A stretch of 64,000 nt of DNA from CAWBRT01 sp963832785 (GCA_963832785.1 CAWHVF010000006.1:357940-421939), one strand, 5' to 3'; positions 18,495 to 27,633 are shown, counted from the first letter of the stretch. Notes: generated by a model from the letters alone, not told the origin. A program made the numbers and translations.

Positions 18495-18603
18495 GCCAGG
18501 TGCCCCCACCCTCAGCGCGCCTTCTTTTGGCACGATTAGGGTGGGCGATCTGCACCGCCTGCCCCCAAATCCCACCTTAACCGCTCAAGAGCGGGGCGGT
18601 GAA
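18495..18603. repeat. Palindromic repeats between divergent genes
   Basis: Units CCCCCACCCTCAGCGCGCC...GATTAGGGTGGGC (18502-18545) and CCCCAAATCCCACC...GAGCGGGGCGG (18563-18600) occupy the divergent gap between the TPR and HAD genes. Related TAGGGTGGG units occur at 12362, 27636 and 61725. Confidence 0.55.
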
Positions 18604-18691
18604 GGTGACGCACCAAACTTTTAAGCTGGCCAGTATTGCCTGCTTTGCGAGGAGCTTGAGCCCGAGCTGCGGCAGTGTAAAATCGAGGAGG

Positions 18692-19528
18692 ATGCAACCG
18701 ATTCGCCTGGTAGCCATTGACATCGATGGAACGCTGCTGAACTCCAGCTTTCAGGTTTCCGCCGCTGACGTTGGGGCGCTGCTTGCCGCCCACCAGCGCG
18801 GCGTGGAAATCGTGCTGGTGACCGGCAGGCGTCACCAGTTCGCGCTGCCGGTGGCCGCATCGCTTGGCTTCAGCGTCACCCTGATCAGCTCCAACGGGGC
18901 CATGATCCGCACCAGCGAAGGCACTCTGATGCATCGCAATCTTCTGCCGGTGGAGACCGCCCGCGAGGTGGTCACGCAGATGGCCGCCTTTCGCGAAAAC
19001 ATAGTGCTGACCTTCGACCGAGAGCGCAAGGGGGCGCTGGTGGTCGAGACCACCGAGTTCCTCGACGTGGCCCTGCGCCGCTGGATGGAAAAAAATTCCG
19101 AGTACCTGGACATCGTCAAGCCGCTGGAAGCGGCGCTCACCGAAGCGCCCGTGCAGGCCACCTTTTGCGGCCCCGTCCGGCGCATGCAGGAGGCGCAGCA
19201 GCAACTGGTGGACGCCGGACTGGCGCCGCGCATCACGGTTTTGCGCACCCAGTACGACGCGCGCGATCTGTGCATCGTGGATGTGCTGAACCGGGGCTGC
19301 ACCAAGGGCGACGCCCTGCGCCGCTGGGCCGAGCATCGCGGCATCCAGCGCCAGCAGGTCATGGCCATCGGCGACAATTACAACGATATCGAGATGCTGG
19401 AATTTGCCGGCGTGCCGGTGATCATGGGCAACGCCTGTGACGAGTTGAAACAGAACGGATGGATGGTCACCCTGGAAAACAATCAGAACGGCGTGGCCCA
19501 CGCCCTGCAAACGGTGTTGGGAGCGTGA
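18692..19528 (+). CDS. Cof-type HAD-family phosphatase
   Basis: 278 residues. The ATG at 18692 follows GAGGAG closely, so the longer upstream frame is rejected. HAD motif I is AIDIDGTLLNS, motif II is LISSNGAMI, the Lys is in RGCTKGDALRRWAEHRG, and motif IV is MAIGDNYNDIEMLEFAGVPV. A C2 cap typical of Cof/YidA phosphatases lies between. These enzymes dephosphorylate sugar phosphates or similar small metabolites; the substrate cannot be assigned. The stop overlaps the GTG start of the lytic transglycosylase. Confidence 0.88.
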   Translation: MQPIRLVAIDIDGTLLNSSFQVSAADVGALLAAHQRGVEIVLVTGRRHQFALPVAASLGFSVTLISSNGAMIRTSEGTLMHRNLLPVETAREVVTQMAAFRENIVLTFDRERKGALVVETTEFLDVALRRWMEKNSEYLDIVKPLEAALTEAPVQATFCGPVRRMQEAQQQLVDAGLAPRITVLRTQYDARDLCIVDVLNRGCTKGDALRRWAEHRGIQRQQVMAIGDNYNDIEMLEFAGVPVIMGNACDELKQNGWMVTLENNQNGVAHALQTVLGA

Positions 19529-20436
19529 ACCGCCCCGGCAGTCTAAATCCGCGCCTGCTGCGGCTCCCGGCGCGCTGGGGGCTTTTGCTGCTGGGGCTCT
19601 GTTGGTGCGCCTTCAGCCTGCAGGCGGCGGAGCTGGCCCGGCTGAGCAACGGCTTCAGCCTGCGCTGCCAGCGCCACGAGCAAGTGGGCGAGAACACGCG
19701 TCTCTACCTGGGCGAAGGCGGCGCCGGCTTTATCGATGTTCCCACGGCGAACATCTCCGGCTTCGAGCCGGTGATTGATATGCCTGCGCCGGCGGCCGGC
19801 ATTCAGGAGAACATCATCCGGGTGGGCTCGCAAACCGGCATCGATCCGGATTTCATTCACAGCGTGGTCAAGGCGGAGAGCGGCTACAACCCGCAAGCGG
19901 TTTCGCCCAAGGGAGCGCAGGGATTGATGCAACTGATGCCGGCCACGGCCTCGCGCCTGGGCGTCAGTGACAGCCTCGATCCGGCCGCCAACCTCGACGG
20001 CGGCAGCCGCTACCTGCGCGAATTGCTGATGCGCTACAACGGCGACGCGCAGAAGGCCCTGGCCGCCTACAATGCCGGGCCGGAGCGCGTGGAAAAATAT
20101 AAGGGCGTTCCGCCTTACCCGGAGACGCGAAACTATGTCACGCGCGTGATCAACGAATTCAATCGCCGCAAGCTGGCGGCGGGAGTCTCGAAGAAAGCCG
20201 CAGCCGCACCCGCCGCACCGCCAGGCGCTTCGCCGCAAGCCGGCCAAAAACAGCGCCAGCCGGAGAGCCGGCGGGCTACGAACGGCTCCAGACGCACGAA
20301 CCAGAAGACATCACGCGCAGCCAAGCCGGTTAAGCCGCGGCAGGACACCTCAGCATATGCCAAGACGGGGACTGCCGCTCCCGCCCCGAGCGCCTCGGCG
20401 AATGCCAAAGCGGTGGCCGGCAGTCCCTCGCCATGA
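19525..20436 (+). CDS. Lytic transglycosylase (SLT domain), exported
   Basis: 303 residues from the GTG at 19525, which overlaps the HAD stop in GTGA. An N-terminal signal (LGLCWCAFSLQAAE) is followed by a short beta-rich region, then the SLT domain at about 90-205. The catalytic Glu is in VVKAESGYNPQAVSP, followed by GAQGLMQLMPATASRLGV and ALAAYNAGPERVEKY. The C-terminal 85 residues are a Lys/Ala/Pro/Ser-rich tail. It cleaves murein glycan strands to anhydro products in the periplasm. The stop overlaps the next gene in ATGA, so three genes are translationally coupled. Confidence 0.88.
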   Translation: MNRPGSLNPRLLRLPARWGLLLLGLCWCAFSLQAAELARLSNGFSLRCQRHEQVGENTRLYLGEGGAGFIDVPTANISGFEPVIDMPAPAAGIQENIIRVGSQTGIDPDFIHSVVKAESGYNPQAVSPKGAQGLMQLMPATASRLGVSDSLDPAANLDGGSRYLRELLMRYNGDAQKALAAYNAGPERVEKYKGVPPYPETRNYVTRVINEFNRRKLAAGVSKKAAAAPAAPPGASPQAGQKQRQPESRRATNGSRRTNQKTSRAAKPVKPRQDTSAYAKTGTAAPAPSASANAKAVAGSPSP

Positions 20437-21560
20437 AACGGAAGCATGCCCTCACCACCGCCGTCGTTCTGGCGATCCTGGTTGCACTGATCTATTCGCA
20501 ATTCCGGCACTGGCGCAGCTTCGACTGGCAGCAGTTCTGGAGCGTGACCCGGGAAGTGAATCTGTGGAGGGTTCTGGCCGGCGTGGGCTTGATTTACCTT
20601 ACCCACCTGCTGCGCGCCGTGCGCTGGAAGATTTTTTTGCGCCCCACCTGCCACACTACGGTTGCGCGCCTGCTCCCGGCGCAGTTTATCGGCTTCACCG
20701 GGCTGGCCTTGCTGGGGCGTCCGGGGGAGCTGGTGCGGCCCTTCTTGATCGCCCGCAAAGAGAGCCTGACGTTCTCCTCTCAGCTTGCCGTCTGGGCCGT
20801 GGAGCGGGTCTTCGACATGTCTGCCGTGGCCGTTCTGATGGGCATCACCCTGGCCGTCTGGGGAGAAAAGTACCGGGCTTACCCCTTCGTGCAAATGGCG
20901 GGTTACGCCCTGCTGGGTATAGCGGCAGGTATGGCGATAATCGTCTTCTTCCTGTGGTGGAGAAGCGAGCAGATCGCCAGTCTCTTTGAAAGCATGTTGA
21001 AGCCGCGCTTCCCCAGAGCGGGGGACGCGGTCTGCCGCCGGCTGCTTGCCTTTGGCCAGGGCCTGCACACCATCCAGGACCTGAAATCGTTTGTGCTGAT
21101 CGTGCTGCTGTCGCTGGGGGTGTGGGTGCTGATAGCGCGCTCCTACATCGAGGTGATGCACGCCTATCCGGTGAGCACGGTTGCCGTGCAGGCCGACTCG
21201 GGCAGGAACGGCGCGAATACCTCCGCGCCCCTGGAAATCCGCACCGTACGCCTGCACCACATCAAGATCGAAGACGCCATGCTGGTCATGGGGGCAAGCA
21301 TTACCGGCTCGATGGTGCAGTTGCCGGGGGTGGGCGGAGGCTCGCAACTGGCGGTCATCGACATGCTTTCCAGGCTGTACGGCCAAGAACCCTATAACGT
21401 CACCCGCGAGCTGGCGGTCAGTTGCGGAATGCTGCTTTGGCTGGTGACGTTTATGGCCGTGATTCCGACGGGGCTAATCTTGGCGCACCGGGAGCGTGTC
21501 TCACTGCGCGTTCTGACGCGTGAGAGTGAAATGGCGGCCACCCGCGCGGGAAATGCGTGA
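20433..21560 (+). CDS. Lysylphosphatidylglycerol synthase TM-region/flippase-like membrane protein
   Basis: 375 residues with about eight hydrophobic segments. THLLRAVRWKIFLRP, then LLGRPGELVRPFLIARK and VWAVERVFDMSAVAVLMGI, are hallmarks of the PF03706 membrane family (AglD/UPF0104-like). A hydrophilic stretch near 250-275 lies before the last membrane segments (GSMVQLPGVGGGSQLAVIDM). The family is implicated in lipid or glycolipid flipping, but the substrate here is unknown. The gene is coupled by a 4-base overlap to the lytic transglycosylase. Confidence 0.82.
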   Translation: MKRKHALTTAVVLAILVALIYSQFRHWRSFDWQQFWSVTREVNLWRVLAGVGLIYLTHLLRAVRWKIFLRPTCHTTVARLLPAQFIGFTGLALLGRPGELVRPFLIARKESLTFSSQLAVWAVERVFDMSAVAVLMGITLAVWGEKYRAYPFVQMAGYALLGIAAGMAIIVFFLWWRSEQIASLFESMLKPRFPRAGDAVCRRLLAFGQGLHTIQDLKSFVLIVLLSLGVWVLIARSYIEVMHAYPVSTVAVQADSGRNGANTSAPLEIRTVRLHHIKIEDAMLVMGASITGSMVQLPGVGGGSQLAVIDMLSRLYGQEPYNVTRELAVSCGMLLWLVTFMAVIPTGLILAHRERVSLRVLTRESEMAATRAGNA

Positions 21561-21594
21561 AGCGTAGGAGCGGGCGCCCTCGCCCGCCCAGGGC

Positions 21595-21685
21595 AGCCCT
21601 AGCCATCTTCCTGATAGAATCGTGTTTGCTGGTCCAATCTTCTTGCCCCCGGCAAACGGCTTCAGCCGGGGACTCCGGTCAGCTC
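21595..21685. repeat. CCCCGGCAAACG palindrome upstream of nrdR
   Basis: CCCCCGGCAAACGGC pairs with GCCGGGGAC (21647-21672), immediately upstream of the nrdR start. It produces an apparent N-terminal extension of nrdR that should be ignored. Confidence 0.55.
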
Positions 21686-22186
21686 ATGAAATGTCCATTT
21701 TGCGGCTTCGAACAGGATAAGGTAGTCGACTCGCGCGAGAGCAAGGAAGGCGAGGCCATACGCCGCCGCCGCGAATGCCTGCGCTGCGAGAAGCGCTACA
21801 CCACCTACGAGCGCATCGACGAGCTTCCCTACATGGTGGTCAAAAAGGACGGCCGGCGGGAGAAGTTCGAGCGCCAGAAGGTGCTCAACGGCCTGCTGCG
21901 GGCCTGCGAGAAGCGTCCGGTCTCGATCAGCAAGCTGGAGCAGATCGTCAACGAAGCCGAGAGCTTCGTGGTTGATTCTCCCGAGCGCGAGCGCAAGACC
22001 AGCGAAATCGGCGAGCTTATCATGCATCGCCTGCGCAATCTCGACAAGGTGGCTTACGTGCGCTTCGCCTCAGTTTACCTGGATTTCAAGGATGTCCAGG
22101 AGTTCATGGCCGAACTGCAAGACCTGCTCAAGTCAAAGGACAACGGGAAACCCGGCGCCACGGTAAAAACCAAAAGCGGACAATAA
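21686..22186 (+). CDS. nrdR: Transcriptional repressor NrdR
   Basis: 166 residues from the ATG at 21686. The N-terminal zinc ribbon MKCPFCGFEQDKVVDSRES with CLRCEKRYTTYERID is diagnostic. An ATP-cone domain follows (VVKKDGRREKFERQKVLNGL and onward to about 140). NrdR represses ribonucleotide reductase genes in response to adenine nucleotide state. No nrd genes are in the window. The tail after residue 145 is Lys/Gly-rich. Confidence 0.95.
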   Translation: MKCPFCGFEQDKVVDSRESKEGEAIRRRRECLRCEKRYTTYERIDELPYMVVKKDGRREKFERQKVLNGLLRACEKRPVSISKLEQIVNEAESFVVDSPERERKTSEIGELIMHRLRNLDKVAYVRFASVYLDFKDVQEFMAELQDLLKSKDNGKPGATVKTKSGQ

Positions 22187-22210
22187 ATTTCGTACCCAGG
22201 GGAAAGGCGA

Positions 22211-23242
22211 ATGGCCTACAAGATCACGCTCATTCCCGGTGACGGCATCGGCCCCGAGGTGACCGGCGCGGCGCTGCGCGTCCTGGCGGCCACCGGCCTC
22301 AAATTCGAATGGGAACCCTACGCCGCCGGCGCCGACGCCTACGAGAAGTACCACGAATACCTGCCCAAGGAACTGCTCGACTCCATCGAGCGCACCCGCA
22401 TCGCGCTGAAAGGACCGGTCACCACTCCGGTGGCCGGCGGCTTCGGCAGCATCAACGTCCAACTGCGCAAGCACTTCGAGCTGTTCTGCAACTTCCGCCC
22501 CATCCATAATCTTCCCAACCCGTCGGCCCGCTATCCGGACGTGGACCTCATCATCGTGCGCGAGAACACCGAAGGGCTCTATTCCGGCATCGAGCACGAG
22601 GTCGTTCCCGGGGTGGTCGAAAGCCTGAAGATCATTACTGAAAAGGCCTGCCTGCGCATCTCGCGCTGGGCCTTCGAATACGCACGGCGCCTGGGGCGCA
22701 AGAAGGTGCACGCCATCCACAAGGCCAACATCATGAAGCTCTCCGACGGGCTTTTCCTGCAATGCTCGCGCCGCATAGCCAAGGAATACCCGGAGATCGT
22801 CTACGGCGAGCACATTGTGGACAACACCTGCATGCAACTGGTCACTAACCCGTACCAGTACGACGTGCTGCTGATGGAAAACCTCTACGGCGACATCATC
22901 AGCGATCTCTGCGCCGGATTCGTTGGCGGGCTGGGCATAGTTCCGGGGGCCAACTTCGGCGAGCATTGCGCCATCTTCGAGGCGGTTCACGGCACCGCGC
23001 CCGACATTGCCGGCAAGGGCCTGGCTAATCCGACGGCCCTGCTGCGCTCCTCCGAGCTTATGCTGGAGCACCTGGGAGAACGCCAGGCAGCGGCCCGCAT
23101 TCATCATGCTCTGGACGCTGTCTACTCGGAGCGGAAGCACCTGACGCGGGACATGGGCGGCACCGCCTCGACCGGCGAGTTCGCCGATGCCCTCATCGCC
23201 GCGCTGGAGACGGCGCCGGCGGAAACGAAAGTCTCAGCGTAA
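22211..23242 (+). CDS. NAD-dependent isocitrate dehydrogenase
   Basis: 343 residues; the start is preceded by GGGGAAAGG. IPGDGIGPEVTGAALRVL opens the beta-decarboxylating dehydrogenase fold. The substrate loop GGFGSINVQLRKHFELFCNF has the Ser and Arg positions expected for isocitrate. MENLYGDIISDLCAGFVGGL is the metal-binding signature. The cofactor region HGTAPDIAGKGLANPTA has Asp where NADP enzymes have Lys, so NAD use is predicted. It catalyses isocitrate to 2-oxoglutarate in the TCA cycle. Isopropylmalate or homoisocitrate dehydrogenase are less likely alternatives. Confidence 0.9.
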   Translation: MAYKITLIPGDGIGPEVTGAALRVLAATGLKFEWEPYAAGADAYEKYHEYLPKELLDSIERTRIALKGPVTTPVAGGFGSINVQLRKHFELFCNFRPIHNLPNPSARYPDVDLIIVRENTEGLYSGIEHEVVPGVVESLKIITEKACLRISRWAFEYARRLGRKKVHAIHKANIMKLSDGLFLQCSRRIAKEYPEIVYGEHIVDNTCMQLVTNPYQYDVLLMENLYGDIISDLCAGFVGGLGIVPGANFGEHCAIFEAVHGTAPDIAGKGLANPTALLRSSELMLEHLGERQAAARIHHALDAVYSERKHLTRDMGGTASTGEFADALIAALETAPAETKVSA

Positions 23243-23249
23243 GCGAGAG

Positions 23250-23292
23250 AATGTAGCGCCGGCCTCCAGGCCGGCTGTCCGGCAGGCGTTCC
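23250..23292. repeat. GCCGGCCTCCAGGCCGGC palindrome
   Basis: The hairpin GCGCCGGCCTCCAGGCCGGC (23254-23273) lies in the gap between convergent genes. It could act as a bidirectional terminator, but there is no T run. Confidence 0.5.
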
Positions 23293-23345
23293 CGCTGCCG
23301 CAGAGCCAAGTACGGACGCCTTCGTGCAGCCGGTTCGGGGATCTG

Positions 23346-24050
23346 CTAGGGCTTGTACACCGTCCAATTGCGCTCGCGGGCTATCTTCTCCATCGCGGTT
23401 GTGGGGTTGATGACGAACGGGTGCGGCGTCATCTCCAGCATTGCCAGGTCGTGGATGGAGTTGCCGAAGGCGGCGTCGACCGGGCGGCGGACGACCTCGC
23501 CGATGGCCGTGGCTTTCAACTCGTCGGTTGGCACCCGCAGCAGGCGCTGGCTGGCGCAACCATTGACGATTTCCACGCACGCCGCCAGCACGTGATCGGT
23601 GGCGATGGCAAAGCGCACCACCGCCTCTTCGATCACCCAGTTGTTGGTCGAAGAGACTGCCCAGACATCGCAACCGCCCTCGGCCAGCCGCCGCGTCAGC
23701 TCCTGCATTTCAGGAAAGATTCGCGGCTCGACCACGGCGCTGAAGAACTCGTGCGCCAGCGAGCGGATCGCCGCTTCGGCGACGCCGTCGTGCATGGTGA
23801 CCATGTCGCCGCAGATGGTCAGCTCGTCGACTGTGCCGGCCAGGTAGCCGTCATAGCGAGCTAGCGCCCAGCGCGCCATCTCGGGCGTTACCAGCCCGCG
23901 CTCAAGCTCGAAATAGAAAAAATCGGCGCCGGCATCGCCCGCCCACAGCGTGCCGTCGCAATCGAAGACGGCGACCTTGGGCTGCAAGGCCAGCACCCGG
24001 TCGATAAACCTCCGGGCAGACTCGGTCAAGCTCACACGGGCAGACGGCAT
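23346..24050 (-). CDS. HAD-IB family (SerB-like) phosphatase
   Basis: 234 residues. Motif I is AVFDCDGTLWAGDAG, motif II is VWAVSSTNNW and motif III/IV is AAFGNSIHDLAMLEM. The arrangement with a helical cap fits HAD subfamily IB, which includes phosphoserine phosphatase and phosphoethanolamine/phosphocholine phosphatases. The substrate is unassigned. It lies 31 bases downstream of the MobA-like gene, so the two are probably one operon. Confidence 0.82.
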   Translation of the reverse strand: MPSARVSLTESARRFIDRVLALQPKVAVFDCDGTLWAGDAGADFFYFELERGLVTPEMARWALARYDGYLAGTVDELTICGDMVTMHDGVAEAAIRSLAHEFFSAVVEPRIFPEMQELTRRLAEGGCDVWAVSSTNNWVIEEAVVRFAIATDHVLAACVEIVNGCASQRLLRVPTDELKATAIGEVVRRPVDAAFGNSIHDLAMLEMTPHPFVINPTTAMEKIARERNWTVYKP

Positions 24051-24081
24051 TTTTTCTCCGCGATGGTGGATTGCCGGCTCC

Positions 24082-24714
24082 TCAGGTATTTTCCACGGTG
24101 AGCCGCTCGTAGTCTTCCTGCGTATCTATGTTGAGGGCCACCCGCGCATCTTCCACCGGCACGTAACAGACGCGCTGTTGATGGGCGTGCAGAATATCGC
24201 GAGCGGTGGCGGTCAGGGGGGCGCGGAGCATGGCTTCGATCATCTCGCGCGACAGCAGCGCTGGATGCCCGTGGCGTCCATCATGCTCGGGCACAACCGC
24301 CCAGAAGTCCTGCTCGATTGCGTTAAGGAAAGCCGAGTGCAGCCCCGATAGCGTTGCCGGCTGCACCGGCGGGCGATCAACCAGGGCGACTGCGGCCGAG
24401 TCGCGTCCGTGGTTCAGCACCTCCTGCAGTCCCAGCTTTAGCGAGCTGAACTGGCCCAACTCGGGAGCGCGGTTTTGCACCAGGGAGGCGCCCAGCGAGT
24501 ACACCACCGGAGCCAGGTTGGGGCTGTTCTTGCCGCCAACCACGATCACCATCTCCGTCTGTGCTTGAAATAGCCGTATCCAGGCGCCCAGGAAGGTGTC
24601 GCGGGTCCCTCCCGAAGCGCCCGGCGGCCAGGGTAGGAGGGCCTTGTCCCGGCCCATGCGGAGCGACGAACCGGCAGCCAGAATGATGCCGCAAATCGAG
24701 GGAGAACGCGCCAT
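24082..24714 (-). CDS. MobA-like nucleotidyltransferase (MocA-type)
   Basis: 210 residues. The N-terminal signature IILAAGSSLRMGRDKALLPW is the nucleotide-binding loop of MobA/MocA-type enzymes. VALVDRPPVQP matches the conserved Asp-Pro-containing motif, and HGHPALLSREMIEAML is typical of molybdenum cofactor cytidylyl- or guanylyltransferases. NIDTQEDYERL closes the domain. Other cofactor genes are not nearby, so the exact nucleotide and acceptor are uncertain. Confidence 0.8.
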   Translation of the reverse strand: MARSPSICGIILAAGSSLRMGRDKALLPWPPGASGGTRDTFLGAWIRLFQAQTEMVIVVGGKNSPNLAPVVYSLGASLVQNRAPELGQFSSLKLGLQEVLNHGRDSAAVALVDRPPVQPATLSGLHSAFLNAIEQDFWAVVPEHDGRHGHPALLSREMIEAMLRAPLTATARDILHAHQQRVCYVPVEDARVALNIDTQEDYERLTVENT

Positions 24715-24820
24715 GAGCGAAAGATAGCAGAAGCGGGGCAGAGAAGCTATGAGTTCGGTGACGCTAGCGCCACCCCGGGTGAGCCTGCCGGCGAGGGCGC
24801 CGACGCTATGCCAAAGCTGC

Positions 24821-25831
24821 CTAGCGCGCCGCCAGGTCTGTACTCGCGGCGGCCTGAGAGTTGGCCTCGGCCGGCGGCGGAGCGTCGGAGCCGGGCGGCA
24901 GTTGTTTGAGGATCAGCAGCTTCGAGCGGCTCTCCTCTCCCCCGGGAATGTAGATGAGGCTGGTATCGGGATCGAAGGCCAGGATGTGTCCTTTCACGTC
25001 AACCGCAAGCTGTTCTTGAAGGCTGAGCTGGTCGCCGGCCTGCATCGTCAGCACGCTCCCGTTGGAAGCGGCGAACAGTGTACGGCTGGAGGCGTCCAGC
25101 CAGAGCTGGTCTACGCCGGTGGGTGCCGAGACGCGGCCCACTTCCGAGCCCGTTTGGGCGTCCAGCGCCAGCACGGCCCCGCGGACAGCCACGTAGATGC
25201 GGTCAAGCTGGCGGTCGTAAACGATCCCGGTGGGCAGCGCCCCGCTCAGGTCGAAGCTGGTGACCGGCTTCAACTCGCTGTCGAAAACCTGGATCTTTTT
25301 CTGGTCCTGGAGGGCGACATAGAGCAGTTGCCGTCCGGGGTCGTAGGCCAGGTCTTCCGGAAGCGCCTGCATCTCCACCACGTGTGTTGCCGTTCCCAAT
25401 CGCGGGTCGACGCTGAGCAGCCGCTGGGCGCTGGTGCAGCTTACGTAAAGCAGCTTGGTTTGCGGAACATAGATCAGCTTTTCCGGGGAGAACGGCAGGG
25501 CGATGGTGCGTTGCACCTGAAAATCGGGGGCGAGCACCACGATATTGTTCGCCCCGGAGTTGGCGACATACGCGCGTCCGCTCTCATCGACGGCGATGCC
25601 TTTGGGCTGCGCCATATTATTCACTTTGCCGGCCAGCCGCCGCAGCTTGGCGTTGAAGATATCCACCGTGCCGGTGGCAGCATGGGAAAGCAGCAGCATT
25701 CCATTGACGAAGCCCAGGCCATCGAAGCCGGGCGCGCCCGGCAGGTCGACCATTCCCACCTGCCTGATGTTCGAGCCCCAGGCGCAAGCGCCCAGCAACA
25801 GCCACGGAAGAAGAAACTTAAGCTTATGCAT
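24821..25831 (-). CDS. Exported YVTN/NHL-type beta-propeller protein
   Basis: 336 residues from the ATG at 25831. A signal peptide (FLLPWLLLGACAWGS) precedes repeated blade motifs such as PKGIAVDESGRAYVANSGAN, PEDLAYDPGRQLLYVALQDQ and PTGIVYDRQLDRIYVAVRGA. The fold is a six- or seven-bladed propeller. The Ala-Cys in the signal is not a good lipobox. It lies 74 bases downstream of the GH99-like gene in the same orientation. No enzymatic residues are recognised; a binding role is likely. Confidence 0.78.
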   Translation of the reverse strand: MHKLKFLLPWLLLGACAWGSNIRQVGMVDLPGAPGFDGLGFVNGMLLLSHAATGTVDIFNAKLRRLAGKVNNMAQPKGIAVDESGRAYVANSGANNIVVLAPDFQVQRTIALPFSPEKLIYVPQTKLLYVSCTSAQRLLSVDPRLGTATHVVEMQALPEDLAYDPGRQLLYVALQDQKKIQVFDSELKPVTSFDLSGALPTGIVYDRQLDRIYVAVRGAVLALDAQTGSEVGRVSAPTGVDQLWLDASSRTLFAASNGSVLTMQAGDQLSLQEQLAVDVKGHILAFDPDTSLIYIPGGEESRSKLLILKQLPPGSDAPPPAEANSQAAASTDLAAR

Positions 25832-25905
25832 CCAGAATCCCGTGAAGTACTTCCACCTTGCTTGTGCAGCCGTGCCTGGCCCGCGCCTTCCTGCAGGCCT
25901 TTGAT

Positions 25906-26991
25906 CTAGCGCACGACGGAGGCGCTGCCGCTTTCCGGAACATCCGCCTGCGCGGTTTTGCAGGCCGTTCCCCGCTCGATGGCCGTGCCCTCTTCGTAGT
26001 CGTTCCAGGTAACGATCAGCAGAAAAGGCAGCGGATGCTCGGGCGGATAATAGCGCCGGAAGACGCGCAACGAATCCTCGAAGGTGCGCCCGCAGCGCGG
26101 ATCCATGCGGCGGTTCAGCCCCCAGGAAGCGCGGGCGTCGTTGAAGCCCGGCCAAGCCGCGCCCACTGCCAGCTTGTCGGGATACTGCCGGTTCATGGTG
26201 ACGTAGAAGTGCTCCAGGTACTCCTCGCCCCAGTTGCTGCCGTCCGCCTTCCAGCCGGGCTTCCCCGGAGAAACCCAGGCATAGAAGCCGTCAAAATCCT
26301 TGGCAAACTTGTTGTACGGGTCCTTGTAGATCAGCAGTGGCGAATCTTCCCAGCCGTTTACGGCGGCGCGCACCCGGTTCCAATCTGTATGCCGTTGCTT
26401 GGGGAAGATGAAGATCACCGGATGCCCCTGGTAGCGGAGATAGGAGCCGGTGGGAACACCAGCGCGCGGGCCGATATAGTGATCGTAGGCGTATTGCAGG
26501 TCGTTGATGACCGCGCCGGTGGTGTCTCCCGCGCTGCTCTCGTCCTCGTCGTACATGATGGCCACCTTGAAGGCGTGATCGCCGGCCAGCCGCTGCATCA
26601 GGGCATAGCTCTGGTTTTCGAAGTGGTGGCTTTGCCCGTACCAGTTGACGACGAATCCGGAAATGCCCAGTCCCTTGGCCTCCTCGATCTGGCGTTCGAG
26701 CACGGTGCGATCCTGCGAGGAATAGCCCACGTCGATGTGTCCGGGGCGCCCAAACCACGGCTGGTAGGCGGCCAGCACCACCGGACCGCCTTGGGCGGCT
26801 TGCAGGCCGGTCTGGCGCAACGTCTTCTGCATATCCGCCTTGCCGCAGGCAATTTGCAAAAGCAGCGCTGCCGCGGCCAGCGCCAGAAATCCCAAGCGGC
26901 TGGCACTGAGATTCCGGGTTCCCGGCAAGCGCCATCTTTGTGTTTGCCGGTAGCCGGTGGAGAAGCCCGTTTTCGCATTGGTTGTGGGCAT
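25906..26991 (-). CDS. Lipoprotein resembling glycoside hydrolase family 99
   Basis: 361 residues from the ATG at 26991. A hydrophobic segment ending LLLQIAC suggests a lipobox near residue 50. The domain contains VLAAYQPWFGRPGHIDVGYS, LGISGFVVNWYGQ, AIMYDED, HPVIFIF, and a C-terminal ITWNDYEEGTAIE-like block (VTWNDYEEGTAIERG). This pattern is known for GH99 endo-alpha-mannosidase-type (beta/alpha)8 domains. The substrate is unknown. Residues about 10-26 before the signal core are encoded by a palindromic repeat inserted in frame. A TTG start after the repeat is an alternative. Confidence 0.72.
   Translation of the reverse strand: MPTTNAKTGFSTGYRQTQRWRLPGTRNLSASRLGFLALAAAALLLQIACGKADMQKTLRQTGLQAAQGGPVVLAAYQPWFGRPGHIDVGYSSQDRTVLERQIEEAKGLGISGFVVNWYGQSHHFENQSYALMQRLAGDHAFKVAIMYDEDESSAGDTTGAVINDLQYAYDHYIGPRAGVPTGSYLRYQGHPVIFIFPKQRHTDWNRVRAAVNGWEDSPLLIYKDPYNKFAKDFDGFYAWVSPGKPGWKADGSNWGEEYLEHFYVTMNRQYPDKLAVGAAWPGFNDARASWGLNRRMDPRCGRTFEDSLRVFRRYYPPEHPLPFLLIVTWNDYEEGTAIERGTACKTAQADVPESGSASVVR
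26914..26960. repeat. CCGGCAAAC-type palindrome inside the GH99-like gene
   Basis: On the minus strand the unit reads ACCGGCAAACACAAAG-like sequence followed by GGCGCTTGCCGGG. It matches the intergenic palindrome family and encodes part of the N-terminus before the lipobox. Confidence 0.6.
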
Positions 26992-27182
26992 ACGTGAAAA
27001 TCCAATGTGGTTGGATGTCGCGAGTAGCAGCAGCGTTGGTTGCCGATAGCGCGCATCTAACAGATTGTCAGATTGTCCGGCGCGGCTCGCCCGTAACTCC
27101 GGCCTCAGGCGCGGTCTGGCCAGCGGAAGTCTGGCGCTGGCAGCCAGGTGTCTGCCACACAGCAACCAAAAAGGAGAGAGCC

Positions 27183-27629
27183 ATGCCAAAGCCCATTCCT
27201 GACGGATACCACACGGCAACCCCTTACCTGATAGTGAGCGACGCGGCCAAAGCCATCGACTTCTACAAGCGGGCCTTCGGCGCGACTGAGTTGACGCGTA
27301 TGCCCGGTCCCAACGGGCGGGTAGCGCACGCCGAGATCAAGATCGGTGACTCGATCATCATGCTGGGCGAGGAGAATCCGAAGGTCGGCATTCGCGGCCC
27401 GCAGTCGCTGGGCGGCTCGCCGGCATTCCTGTATCTCTATGTCGAGGATTGCGACCGGGCCTTCAACCGGGCCGTCGAGGCGGGAGCAAGCACCGTCAAC
27501 TCGCTCAAAGACCAGATGTGGGGCGACCGCAGCGGCAGCGTCAAAGACCCGTTCGGACACTCCTGGTGGATCGCCACCCACAAAGAAGACGTCTCGATGG
27601 ACGAGATGCGCCGCCGCATGGCCGCCTAG
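27183..27629 (+). CDS. VOC-family (glyoxalase/bleomycin resistance-like) protein, PhnB type
   Basis: 148 residues; the ATG at 27183 has AAGGAGAG upstream. The sequence TATPYLIVSDAAKAIDFYKR, then RVAHAEIKIGDSIIMLGEE and DPFGHSWWIATHKEDVSMDE, is typical of PhnB-like members of the vicinal oxygen chelate superfamily. Metal ligands are incomplete compared with glyoxalase I. The biological substrate is not known. It stands alone, divergent from the GH99-like gene. Confidence 0.85.
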   Translation: MPKPIPDGYHTATPYLIVSDAAKAIDFYKRAFGATELTRMPGPNGRVAHAEIKIGDSIIMLGEENPKVGIRGPQSLGGSPAFLYLYVEDCDRAFNRAVEAGASTVNSLKDQMWGDRSGSVKDPFGHSWWIATHKEDVSMDEMRRRMAA

Positions 27630-27633
27630 CAAA

